Program-made: the position numbers and the translations under genes
Notes under the pieces: model-generated
The model's database searches: none
Seen by the model: only the letters and a program-made list of their open reading frames with translations
What the model was told of the DNA's origin: nothing
Shown here: positions 1 to 7,199 of the stretch, in pieces
Layout: every line of letters starts with the position of its first letter
How positions within the stretch are numbered: position 1 is the first letter of the stretch
Assembly (NCBI GenBank): GCA_003552485.1
Contig: PUMX01000302.1
Location: forward strand, 1 to 14,513
DNA from: Candidatus Hydrogenedentota bacterium
Lineage (GTDB): Bacteria; Hydrogenedentota; Hydrogenedentia; Hydrogenedentales; SLHB01
Length of the DNA: 14,513 nucleotides
Reading direction: 5' to 3'

Positions 1-686
1 GAACCGATACCCCCCTCCCTCACCTTCTCCGCTATGCCCTCGAGCCGGCCCACCACCGTGCGCTGCCGGGGATACGTGCCCCATTCAATCACCGCGGCTG
101 GCGTGTGCGGAGACCGGCCGACCCGAATGAGTTCGGCGCATATGCTCGCAAGATTCTTGACCGGCATGAAGAAGACCAGCGTGCCCCTGGCGCTGGGCGC
201 GGCGTAGTCAATGGCCGCTTCCGGGTCCGTGGGATCTTCATGACCCGTGATAAACGTCACGCTACCCGCAAGCCCGCGATGGGTCACCGGGATGCCAGCA
301 TAGGCTGGTACAGCAACACCCGCTGTTACGCCCGGCACGACTTCGAAGGGCACGCCCCGCTCCGCTAGATACAGCGCCTCATCGCCGCCCCGGCCAAACA
401 CAAAAGGATCGCCGCCCTTCAATCGCGCCACGTGGCCGACCTCGCTCGCCTGTTTTACGAGGAGCGCGTTGATTTCCTCTTGTAGCAAGGTATGCTGATC
501 CGTGGACTTCCCCACGAAGATAGCTTCCGCTTTCGGCGCATGGTCGAGGAGGGCGGGATTGGCCAGTGTGTCATAAATCACCACATCAGCACGCTCGAGG
601 CACTCCTTACCTCGCAGCGTTAGGAGGCCCGGATCGCCGGGGCCAGCGCCAACGAAGTAGACCTTGCCGTAATTGCCCGCGTTCAT
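1..686 (-). CDS. cobA: Uroporphyrinogen-III C-methyltransferase (SUMT), 3' end off window
   Basis: This enzyme adds two methyl groups from S-adenosylmethionine to uroporphyrinogen III, giving precorrin-2, the precursor of siroheme and cobalamin; it is cytosolic. The 228 visible codons carry the family signatures in order: VGAGPGDPGLLTLRG (about residues 12-26), LKGGDPFVFGRGGDE (89-103), VVPGVTAGVAVPAYAGIP (116-133) and VTFITGHE (143-150), then AVIEWGTYPRQR. The ATG at 686 overlaps the hemC stop as ATGA, so translation is probably coupled. A stand-alone SUMT is about 250-260 residues, so the frame stays open at the edge where a short C-terminal tail would be expected. In many bacteria the same frame continues into uroporphyrinogen-III synthase (HemD). 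No hemD is visible elsewhere, so a CobA-HemD fusion is plausible but unseen. Family assignment is firm. Confidence 0.95.
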   Translation of the reverse strand, partial: MNAGNYGKVYFVGAGPGDPGLLTLRGKECLERADVVIYDTLANPALLDHAPKAEAIFVGKSTDQHTLLQEEINALLVKQASEVGHVARLKGGDPFVFGRGGDEALYLAERGVPFEVVPGVTAGVAVPAYAGIPVTHRGLAGSVTFITGHEDPTDPEAAIDYAAPSARGTLVFFMPVKNLASICAELIRVGRSPHTPAAVIEWGTYPRQRTVVGRLEGIAEKVREGGIG

Positions 687-1600
687 CGCGCGGCCCGCAG
701 AACGTTTTCGGCGCCCTGGTCCAATAGCTTATCCGCCACCTCTTCCCCCAAGGCCTCGGCGTACGTCAACGAGGCCGTGGTTTCGGCCCGCAACACGGTG
801 ACGCCATCGGGACTGCACACGCACGCTCGGAGAGTAAGAACACCGCTTTCGGCTTGCGCCAGCGCGCCCATGGGCGCCTGGCAACCGCCCTCGAGGCGGC
901 GCAGACACGCCCGTTCCGCAAAAACCTCTGCCGACACGCGCCCATCGTTGAGCGGCAGGATGAACTCCACGGCGCGCATATCATCGGCTCGAACCTCGAT
1001 AGCGATGGCGCCTTGGCCTACCGCGGGCAACATAACGTGAGCGGGCAAACGTTCGGTGATCGCGTCACCACGCTCCAGCCGTTCAAGACCGGCGCACGCG
1101 AGGACTGTGGCGTCGACCTCACCCTGCATCACACGACCCAAGCGGGTATCGACATTCCCGCGGATGTCCACGATACGCAGTCCCGGCCGATATGCCAGAA
1201 GTTGCGCGGCGCGGCGCGGGCTTGACGTGCCAATCACGGCGCCCTCCGGCAACGCCTCAAGAGACGAATATCGCGCAGCGACAAGAGCATCGTAGGGGGT
1301 GCGGCGTTCCGGAATAGCGCCAATCATGAGGCCGGCCGGCAATTTCGTAGGCAAGTCTTTCATGCTATGCACAGCGAGATCGATACGGCCGTCCAGGAGC
1401 GCGGTTTCGAGTTCCTTGGTGAACAATCCAGTACCGCCAATGGCCGCAAGCGGCGCATCCGTGTTTTCATCCCCACTCGTACGAATGGCTTCGATACGGA
1501 TTTCAACGCCGGGATGCGCTTCAAGCAACCATCCCGCAACGTCCTCCGCCTGCCTCATCGCCAACGCGCTGCCCCGCGCGCCAATGGTAATTACACCCAT
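683..1600 (-). CDS. hemC: Hydroxymethylbilane synthase (porphobilinogen deaminase)
   Basis: HemC polymerises four porphobilinogen molecules into hydroxymethylbilane in the cytosol. The 305-residue product begins MGVITIGARGSALAMRQ and shows the family motifs: HSMKDLPT (about 78-85), the arginine-rich GTSSPRR (124-130) that contacts substrate carboxylates, and RRLEGGCQAPMG with Cys240, the attachment site of the dipyrromethane cofactor. Its length matches the family (about 300-315). I chose ATG 1600 rather than the in-frame ATG at 1639 because GGGAG lies just ahead of it and homology begins there. A 118-base gap separates it from hemA; that gap holds a small GC-rich stem (1683-1688 with 1695-1700) without a T-tract. 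The stop overlaps the cobA start by four bases. Function is firm. Confidence 0.97.
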   Translation of the reverse strand: MGVITIGARGSALAMRQAEDVAGWLLEAHPGVEIRIEAIRTSGDENTDAPLAAIGGTGLFTKELETALLDGRIDLAVHSMKDLPTKLPAGLMIGAIPERRTPYDALVAARYSSLEALPEGAVIGTSSPRRAAQLLAYRPGLRIVDIRGNVDTRLGRVMQGEVDATVLACAGLERLERGDAITERLPAHVMLPAVGQGAIAIEVRADDMRAVEFILPLNDGRVSAEVFAERACLRRLEGGCQAPMGALAQAESGVLTLRACVCSPDGVTVLRAETTASLTYAEALGEEVADKLLDQGAENVLRAAR

Positions 1601-1718
1601 GACACCGCTCCCGCATGATATGGATCGTAACCGGCGCACACGCGGATCTCTCCTTTCCGCAACGCTGTCCTTATTCCCAACCGCCGCTGACGAAAGCGGC
1701 TGTACCGGCGCCGGCCGC

Positions 1719-2999
1719 TCATGATTGATCCTTCAACCCGAACAGTCGTTTGACCAGGCCCAGCACCGTATACGGGTCATGACTTTGCTCTGCGACCTCG
1801 CGCTTTAGCTGCGTCATCGGCCGCTGCAGAATCGCGTTCACAAGCCGTTTGGTGAGATAGGCCACCTCCTGCTGATCTCTTTCATCAAGATGGCTCAAGC
1901 TCGCCAACGTCTTCTCGAGTTCACGCTCGCGGATGGCGTTTAGCTCGCTCGACATCGAAACAATTGTCGGCTCGGCCACTAGTCCCCGGTACCAATCCCA
2001 GAACTGCTCGACGCCGTTATCGATGATTTCCATGCTCGCACTGATGGCGCGGCGGCGCTCCGCGATATTGGCTTCGGTCACCTCGCGCAGATCATCCACG
2101 TCGTAAAGATAGATGTTGTCGACGTCGTTTACCTTCGGATCCACATCACGCGGCACAGCAATATCAATAACGAACATGGGCTCCTGTCGGCGCGCGCGCA
2201 GAGCCCGCTGAAAGTGCTCAGGCCGGAGCACGAATCCGGTGGCGGCCGTCGAAGAAATGACAATGTCAGCGCGATACAGGTTGTCTGGAAGCGCCTCGAA
2301 AGACAAGGTCTCGCCGCCAAAACACCGGGCGAGCTCCGCCGCCTTGGCCTGATTGCGGTTGGCGAGCAGCACGTGGTCCACGCCGCGATCCACGAGCCGG
2401 GTTAAGGTGAGTTCGCCCATCTCGCCCGAGCCGACCACCATCACCGTCTTGCCGCTCAGCTCCATGAAGATCGAAACGGCGAGATCGGCGGCCACCGAAC
2501 CGATAGACACCTTCCCGTCGCCAATGCCGCACTGATGGCGCACGTGTTTCGCGACGGCGGCCGCGCGCTGGAACAATGCGCGTAGCGCCTTATCGGTGGC
2601 TTGCTCGGTTTGCGCAGCGAGATACGCGTCATGCACTTGTCCCGTGATCTGCCCCTCGCCAATAATCAGACTGTCGAGACCGGCGGTCACCCGGAACAGA
2701 TGCCCAACGGCCTCTTCGCCGGTGTATTCGTATAACTGGTTGCGGAATTCGTCGAGCGGCGTTTCGTGCCAGATGGAAAGAAACTCACGGAGCATCAAGC
2801 TAAGCTCCTCGGGCGCCATGGCGCCGCTGCCGTAAATCTCGACGCGATTGCACGTACTCAGAATGACGCCATGCGCGCCCTGCAAATGCGTGCGCAACGC
2901 CAACAGCGCGCCCGGCAATGATTCCGGCGGAAAATGCAAACGCTCCCGCAGTTCGATCGGGCTCGTGTGATGACTCAATCCGACCACCGCCAGACTCAC
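1719..2999 (-). CDS. hemA: Glutamyl-tRNA reductase
   Basis: HemA uses NADPH to reduce glutamyl-tRNA(Glu) to glutamate-1-semialdehyde, the first committed step of the C5 tetrapyrrole route. The 426-residue product starts at a GTG (2999) as VSLAVVGLSHHTSPIELRE. Cys50 in the STCNRVEIYG motif matches the catalytic thiol that attacks the aminoacyl ester. GEGQITGQVHDAY (about 120) follows, then the NADPH fold with VVGSGEMGEL and LLANRN, then DIAVPRDVDP. The C-terminal helical dimerisation part ends near GLVKRLFGLKDQS. The start codon overlaps the stop of the upstream membrane gene as GTGA, and GGGAGAG lies 8-10 bases ahead, which fixes this start. The same frame stays open upstream into the neighbour, but that part is out of frame with the membrane gene and is not coding. 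Function is firm. Confidence 0.97.
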   Translation of the reverse strand: MSLAVVGLSHHTSPIELRERLHFPPESLPGALLALRTHLQGAHGVILSTCNRVEIYGSGAMAPEELSLMLREFLSIWHETPLDEFRNQLYEYTGEEAVGHLFRVTAGLDSLIIGEGQITGQVHDAYLAAQTEQATDKALRALFQRAAAVAKHVRHQCGIGDGKVSIGSVAADLAVSIFMELSGKTVMVVGSGEMGELTLTRLVDRGVDHVLLANRNQAKAAELARCFGGETLSFEALPDNLYRADIVISSTAATGFVLRPEHFQRALRARRQEPMFVIDIAVPRDVDPKVNDVDNIYLYDVDDLREVTEANIAERRRAISASMEIIDNGVEQFWDWYRGLVAEPTIVSMSSELNAIRERELEKTLASLSHLDERDQQEVAYLTKRLVNAILQRPMTQLKREVAEQSHDPYTVLGLVKRLFGLKDQS

Positions 3000-3847
3000 G
3001 CCACACTCTCCCAGAAATTCAGGGTGCGCAACCCCATGAGATTGGAAACCAGATAAACGCTCAACAGCGCCGCAAATCCCACAATGACGAAATACGCGAG
3101 CTTGCGGCCACGCAGTAAGCCGTGGCGGCGCGAGTGGAAGGTTGCAGCGTAAAACCCCGCCATGAGTAGCGACTGTGCGATCTTTGGAGCCATCCACCAC
3201 TGCGGGCCTAGCAAATCCCGCTGCACCCACGCCCAGAACAGACCCACGGCCAACGTGAGGATGAACAGCGGATACCCAGCGCCAATTAGTCGGTACAGCA
3301 GCCAGTCCAAATGCTCGAGCGACGGTAGCTGTTGAAACAGGCCCGTGGTTCGCCGTTGCTTCAAGTGAATGGATTGGAACACGTAGGCCACGCTGGTGAT
3401 GCTCGCCACAAAAAACAGGGCATAGGCCAAGAACGCGAGCCCGACATGGCTGAACAGTAGCAGCCCCTGCAACTGCCGCGGCGGCAAGTGCAAGCCCCAA
3501 GAGCCAAGGGCCGCATTGATGATCGCCACCAAAGCGATGGCCGGCGCGAAAAAGCATAGCAGCGCGCGGTGGCGCGTGACGAACATGAGCCCGCACACAA
3601 TGAGCGTAGCAAAAACAATGAACAAGCTCACCGTATCCGTCAGCGTGGTCATCGGCACGGCGTCCCATTCCACCCAGCGCAACGCGAAGGCGGACGCCAA
3701 TAGCAAGCCCGCCGCAAGCAAGGTAGCGTTGACGCCATTGAGCGCGGCCTGCGATGCGCCACGGCGCATGGACCATAGCGCGAACGCCCCCGCGGCGACG
3801 TACAGCGCGAACGCCAAATAGAAGATGATAGAAATTAGCGTAGTCAC
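2996..3847 (-). CDS. hemX: HemX/CcsA-family integral membrane protein
   Basis: This 283-residue protein has about eight hydrophobic helices and belongs to the cytochrome c assembly (CcsA/CcmC/HemX) superfamily of heme-handling inner-membrane proteins. Visible features are RWVEWDAVPMTTLTDT (about 57-72), the histidine in LFSHVGLAFLAYALFF (His134), the short GLFWAWVQRD (202-211), a WW pair (217-218) and His238 in ATFHSRRHG. The canonical WWD loop ending in WDPKE is not present; only a reduced Trp-rich stretch remains, which fits HemX better than a true cytochrome c synthase. Its position directly upstream of hemA, with a 4-base overlap, matches the Bacillus hemX-hemA arrangement, where HemX lowers HemA protein levels. 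A regulatory or chaperone role for HemA is therefore inferred. The start is GTG 3847; no good Shine-Dalgarno precedes it. A CcsA-like role in cytochrome c maturation is the alternative. Confidence 0.85.
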   Translation of the reverse strand: MTTLISIIFYLAFALYVAAGAFALWSMRRGASQAALNGVNATLLAAGLLLASAFALRWVEWDAVPMTTLTDTVSLFIVFATLIVCGLMFVTRHRALLCFFAPAIALVAIINAALGSWGLHLPPRQLQGLLLFSHVGLAFLAYALFFVASITSVAYVFQSIHLKQRRTTGLFQQLPSLEHLDWLLYRLIGAGYPLFILTLAVGLFWAWVQRDLLGPQWWMAPKIAQSLLMAGFYAATFHSRRHGLLRGRKLAYFVIVGFAALLSVYLVSNLMGLRTLNFWESVA

Positions 3848-3853
3848 GGTTAA

Positions 3854-3859
3854 ATCATA
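3854..3859 (-). promoter_or_regulatory. Candidate -10 box (TATGAT) for the hemX-hemA-hemC-cobA cluster
   Basis: On the minus strand TATGAT is followed by six bases and then the GTG start of the hemX-like gene. No Shine-Dalgarno sequence lies between them. If this box is used, transcription would begin at or next to the start codon, giving a leaderless message. No good -35 box is visible at 16-18 bases, so the call is weak. The rest of the 3848-4092 gap shows no gene. Confidence 0.3.
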
Positions 3860-4092
3860 CCATTGAAAAGCTCAACGTTGGAACGGCTCATTAGGGGGCG
3901 GAAGCGCCGCGCCCGCTATTCCACTCCCGTCATAGCAACACTGGAAGTGATCGGCCGCAGCGCGCCGGATAACAACCGAACGCACATACACATACGACAA
4001 GACGGTGAACCCTTCCACCGACTCGGCCTCGCCAGGCCTTACCGCACTGGAACCCGGCGATCGCCAGTAGCGCAAACCGAACCGCCCCCGCC

Positions 4093-4728
4093 TCACAATG
4101 CCTCCAGCGCTTGGCGGATCGGCCTATCACCCGAGAGGATGTCAAAGGCCTTGCGAACCGTGTTGGGAACCTCGAGCGATTCAGCCATCACGTGGGCCAC
4201 GTCGTCCCGCGCAATGTCGCCTCCACGGCCCAACGACGGCGCGAGGTCAACCGTCCCAGCGCCAGGCTCGTCTGTCAACCGGCCAGGGCGCACGATGGTG
4301 TAGTCGAGTTTCGTCTGCTGTAAGTAGAAATCCACGATTCCCTTGGCGCGGTAGTAATGGGAGATCTTATGGCCTTCGCTCCAGGGGTCGGCGTTGATCG
4401 AGCCGAGCATGACAAACCGGTCCACGCCCGCCGCGATGGCGGCGTCGATAAAGTGAATCGCGCCAATCTCATCCACGAGGATGGTCTTATCTTTACCCGT
4501 GCGCGACCCCGAGCCAGCCGCAAACATAACCGCGTCGGGATGAACGGCCCCGACGTCCACCCAGTCTTCGAGATCAGCAACGTACGTCTCGACGCCAACC
4601 ATCTCAAACCGCGGACGTTGCGACTCCTCGCGAAGCAACGCCACGGGTTCATGGCCGCGCCTCTTCAGCTGAGCCACAACCCGGGCGCCCGTCTTGCCAT
4701 TCGCGCCAGCGATCAAAACACGCATCAT
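4093..4728 (-). CDS. NAD(P)-binding atypical SDR family protein (YwnB/YhfK-like)
   Basis: The 211-residue product is a single Rossmann-fold domain of the atypical short-chain dehydrogenase type (NAD(P)H-binding, SDR_a5-like). It begins with the dinucleotide loop VLIAGANGKTG (about 4-14). A YxxxK pair (Tyr125-Lys129, in YYRAK) is the usual SDR active-site dyad, and TIVRPGRLTDEPG (144-156) is the characteristic late motif of this group. The substrate is unknown; relatives are annotated as NAD-dependent epimerase/dehydratase or flavin-reductase-like proteins, and none of these is supported here. GGAG precedes ATG 4728; a second ATG at 4725 would be equally well spaced, and the in-frame ATG at 4773 lacks a ribosome site and homology. 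It lies 85 bases downstream of the phosphatase gene on the same strand, so co-transcription is possible. Confidence 0.88.
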   Translation of the reverse strand: MMRVLIAGANGKTGARVVAQLKRRGHEPVALLREESQRPRFEMVGVETYVADLEDWVDVGAVHPDAVMFAAGSGSRTGKDKTILVDEIGAIHFIDAAIAAGVDRFVMLGSINADPWSEGHKISHYYRAKGIVDFYLQQTKLDYTIVRPGRLTDEPGAGTVDLAPSLGRGGDIARDDVAHVMAESLEVPNTVRKAFDILSGDRPIRQALEAL

Positions 4729-4813
4729 GAAATCTCCGGGATCAAGCTCACCATTCACAAGAACCGCCGCCACATTGCACCGGTGTGGAACGAAGCCGTC
4801 TCGTGGCGGCCCA

Positions 4814-6481
4814 TCAGCACTTCAGTTCGAGGGCCAGTATCGACGTGTCGTCTTTGAGCGGACCATCTTTACGCCATTGCTTCACCCGCTTTACAAGGCC
4901 GGAAACGCTTTCATGCAGACTGTGGGACCGGCCTTCGCCGAGCGCGTCCTGGAAACGTTGTTCGCCGAATAATTCGCCCTCGATGTTCATCGCTTCGACA
5001 ACGCCATCAGAGTAGAGATAGAGGCGGTCGCCGCCTTTGAGCCGCGCTTCACGCTCCTCGAATGTGACGTCGCTCAGGCCAATGGGCATGTCGCCGGTCT
5101 TGTCCAGCGCACGTGCGCCGTCACCATCAACCAACACAGGCGGCGGATGACCCGCGCAGACGTAGCGAAAGCTGAAATCAGCGCAGTTGAACACGCCATA
5201 TACAATGGTGAAGAACTGTCCGATCTCGAGATCCCAGCGAAACCGCATGGCCAGACGCGCAGCGACTTTCGCGGGCGGCGCGACGCTGTACACGCCTCCG
5301 CTACGCGTGTAAACGAGCGACGTGGCGCTACGAACGGGCATAAGCAGGTGGCTCACCGTCACAGATAACATCGACGAGGCCACGCCGTGATCAGTCACAT
5401 CGAGCACATACATACCGATGTTGTGGTCATCCAGTGAAAACACGTTAAGGATGTCGCCGGACAACTCTTCGTCGGGCTCGAAAGCCCAGGCGAACTTGAG
5501 ACAGTCGATCTCGGGCAGGGATTCAGGCAAAAGCGCCCGCTGCACCTTGGCGGCGGCCTGCAAGTCCCGTTTCATGCGCTTGTTCGCCCAGGAGAGCTTT
5601 TCGTTGGCCTCCTCCAAATCGCCCATGGTTTCTTGAAGGCGTATCTCGGTATGGATCAGATCGGTGATATCCGATATCACCGCGATGTAATGGGTTAGTT
5701 GCCCGCTTTGGTCACGCACCGGCGAAATCGAGATTCGGCTCCAGTACCGCGTTTCATCCTTGCGCGCACATTCGAGTTCGAGAGTAACCGGCGTGATCCG
5801 GCGGATGCGCGGACGGGAATACGGCGAGCGCTCGCGCTCGATCGCGTTGTGGAAGATGATGTCCATGGGCTGATCGAGCATCTCGTCCTGGCTGTAGCCG
5901 GTGAGCCGTTCGAAGCCTTCGTTCACGTAGATAATGGGCTCGCCCTCTTCAAGGGCGTCAACAATCACAATGCCCTCGCGGGCCGAGTCCATCGCATGGC
6001 CATGCAATCGGCGCTTGGCTTCCGACCACTTGCGCAGATTGATGTCACGCAGGAGGATGTAGGCCCATTCGAACCGGCCCTCGTCATTGTTAATGGGCCG
6101 GGCGGTTACGCTCAGCCATACGCTGCGGATGTTGGCGCCGCTTACGTGCAGCTCTTGACGGGTAACCGCTTCACCCTTGAGCGCTCGCATCAAAGGCAAA
6201 TCGTCGAGGTTATCAGGCGCCGCTCCGTCTGGAAGCCGATAGCTAAAGCGCGTCTCCCATTCCCCAGGCTCAATGCCCTCGATATCTTCACCCAAGAGGA
6301 AGCGGGCCGCGTTGTTGGCGCACAACACGCGGCGCGCGGAGTCCACGACCAGAAAGCCGTCGCCAATGGTGTCGAACACGCTTTGCGCGGCGCGCAGGCG
6401 CTCAAACCATTGGGGCTGGGTTTGTACGGGAATAGTTGGCCTTTGAGCCGGATCGTGTTCGTGTTCCATAGGGTGCGTCAT
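4814..6481 (-). CDS. PAS-PAS-coiled coil-PP2C (RsbU/SpoIIE-type) serine phosphatase
   Basis: This 555-residue signalling protein has two PAS domains (about 26-150 and 160-282), a helical linker (279-316, LQETMGDLEEANEKL and on) and a C-terminal PPM/PP2C phosphatase domain (325-553). In the phosphatase domain the metal-binding aspartates are visible at SGD (Asp343), DVTDHG (Asp361), YLYSDGVVEA (Asp492) and KDDTSI (Asp544-545), so it should be active. The helix with AAKVQRALLPESLP just before the domain is typical of RsbU-type enzymes, which are regulated through that linker. Such proteins usually dephosphorylate an anti-sigma antagonist in partner-switching pathways. No STAS-domain antagonist or anti-sigma kinase lies nearby, so its target is encoded elsewhere. 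It has no transmembrane segment and is likely a cytosolic sensor of an unknown ligand. ATG 6481 and ATG 6469 are both possible starts; neither has a clear ribosome site. Confidence 0.93.
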   Translation of the reverse strand: MTHPMEHEHDPAQRPTIPVQTQPQWFERLRAAQSVFDTIGDGFLVVDSARRVLCANNAARFLLGEDIEGIEPGEWETRFSYRLPDGAAPDNLDDLPLMRALKGEAVTRQELHVSGANIRSVWLSVTARPINNDEGRFEWAYILLRDINLRKWSEAKRRLHGHAMDSAREGIVIVDALEEGEPIIYVNEGFERLTGYSQDEMLDQPMDIIFHNAIERERSPYSRPRIRRITPVTLELECARKDETRYWSRISISPVRDQSGQLTHYIAVISDITDLIHTEIRLQETMGDLEEANEKLSWANKRMKRDLQAAAKVQRALLPESLPEIDCLKFAWAFEPDEELSGDILNVFSLDDHNIGMYVLDVTDHGVASSMLSVTVSHLLMPVRSATSLVYTRSGGVYSVAPPAKVAARLAMRFRWDLEIGQFFTIVYGVFNCADFSFRYVCAGHPPPVLVDGDGARALDKTGDMPIGLSDVTFEEREARLKGGDRLYLYSDGVVEAMNIEGELFGEQRFQDALGEGRSHSLHESVSGLVKRVKQWRKDGPLKDDTSILALELKC

Positions 6482-6611
6482 TTTGGGATTGTGGATCTGC
6501 CAAGATGGGGTTGCGGTTTACCGCCAGCGTGCATACAAAGCATTATGCCACGGAAACTGGTTTCAGACTAGCTCGCCGTTCCCATCAAGCGGCCCAGATA
6601 TGTCCGGCGGA

Positions 6612-7067
6612 TCAGTGCCCGGTATGGCCGAAACCGCCATCGCCACGCACGGTCGCGTCGAGAGTGTCCGCAGTTTCCCACGTCACACGCACATGAGGCG
6701 CTACGACCATCTGTGCAATCCGGTCACCCCGACGGATGGAGAAAGACTCATCCCCGTGGTTGATGAGGATAACACGAATCTCGCCACGGTAATCGGCGTC
6801 GATGGTGCCAGGCGCATTCACCATGCCGATTCCATGCTTCAGCGCAAGCCCGCTACGCGGGCGGATCTGGGCTTCATACCCCGGCGGCAACGCGATGCGC
6901 AGACCCGTCGGAACAAGCCGGCGTTCGCCGGGCTGCAACACGACGTCTTCCTTTACCGCCGCGCGCAGATCCATGCCCGCGGCATGGTCGGTCTCGTAGG
7001 CGGGCAGCGGCAAATCATCGCAACCCGGTTCGCGGACAACAGAGACAGAAACGTTTGCCATATCCAT
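6612..7067 (-). CDS. dut: dUTP diphosphatase (trimeric dUTPase)
   Basis: The enzyme hydrolyses dUTP to dUMP and pyrophosphate, keeping uracil out of DNA and supplying dUMP for thymidylate synthesis. The 151-residue product contains all five motifs of the homotrimeric family: AGMDLRA (30-36), RPRSGLALKHG (69-79), GTIDADYRGEI (87-97, with the catalytic Asp90 and the uracil-gating Tyr93), RRGDRIAQMVVAP (112-124) and the flexible tail RGDGGFGHTG (141-150). The tail has His where Ser is usual (GFGSTG), a minor variant. The length is normal for the family. ATG 7067 is chosen because GGAG lies about 11 bases ahead; ATG 7061 (MANVSV) is an alternative. It sits between a strong hairpin upstream and the phosphatase gene 130 bases downstream, so it probably has its own transcription start. 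Confidence 0.97.
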   Translation of the reverse strand: MDMANVSVSVVREPGCDDLPLPAYETDHAAGMDLRAAVKEDVVLQPGERRLVPTGLRIALPPGYEAQIRPRSGLALKHGIGMVNAPGTIDADYRGEIRVILINHGDESFSIRRGDRIAQMVVAPHVRVTWETADTLDATVRGDGGFGHTGH

Positions 7068-7135
7068 ACGATCATGCGCTCCGGAGGTGTGTTACGGGAT
7101 GAAAAACATGAGATCGCATAACACCGATACTCTGT

Positions 7136-7179
7136 ATAGCGCCCCGGATCCTCTCGCAATAGAGAATCCGGGGCGCTAT
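7136..7179 (-). terminator. Strong stem-loop between the TIM-barrel gene and dut
   Basis: Bases 7136-7149 pair perfectly with 7166-7179 (14 bp), then after one C/A mismatch 7151-7154 pairs with 7161-7164, closing on a six-base loop. The stem is GC-rich and lies 21 bases beyond the stop of the isomerase gene and 69 bases ahead of dut. No T-tract follows it on the minus strand, so it is not a textbook intrinsic terminator. It more likely stabilises the 3' end of the two-gene message, or terminates with help. On the plus strand it is followed by TTTA. Confidence 0.6.
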
Positions 7180-7199
7180 TTACTGACGCGCGTTCGGGC

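Noticed and set aside
1683..1700. Possible terminator between hemA and hemC
   Set aside because: Only a 6-bp stem with no T-tract; too weak to call inside an otherwise co-directional cluster.
3000..3776. Long in-frame N-terminal extension of hemA on the minus strand
   Set aside because: It overlaps the membrane protein gene in another frame and has no family similarity; hemA starts at GTG 2999 with a ribosome site and the standard N-terminus.
5699..6571. 290-codon open frame on the plus strand
   Set aside because: It is the antisense of the PAS-PP2C gene, with no motifs; long antisense frames are expected at this GC content.
7089..7124. Inverted GTGTTA/TAACAC upstream of dut as an operator
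   Set aside because: Six base pairs separated by 24 bases could easily be chance, and no regulator gene is nearby.
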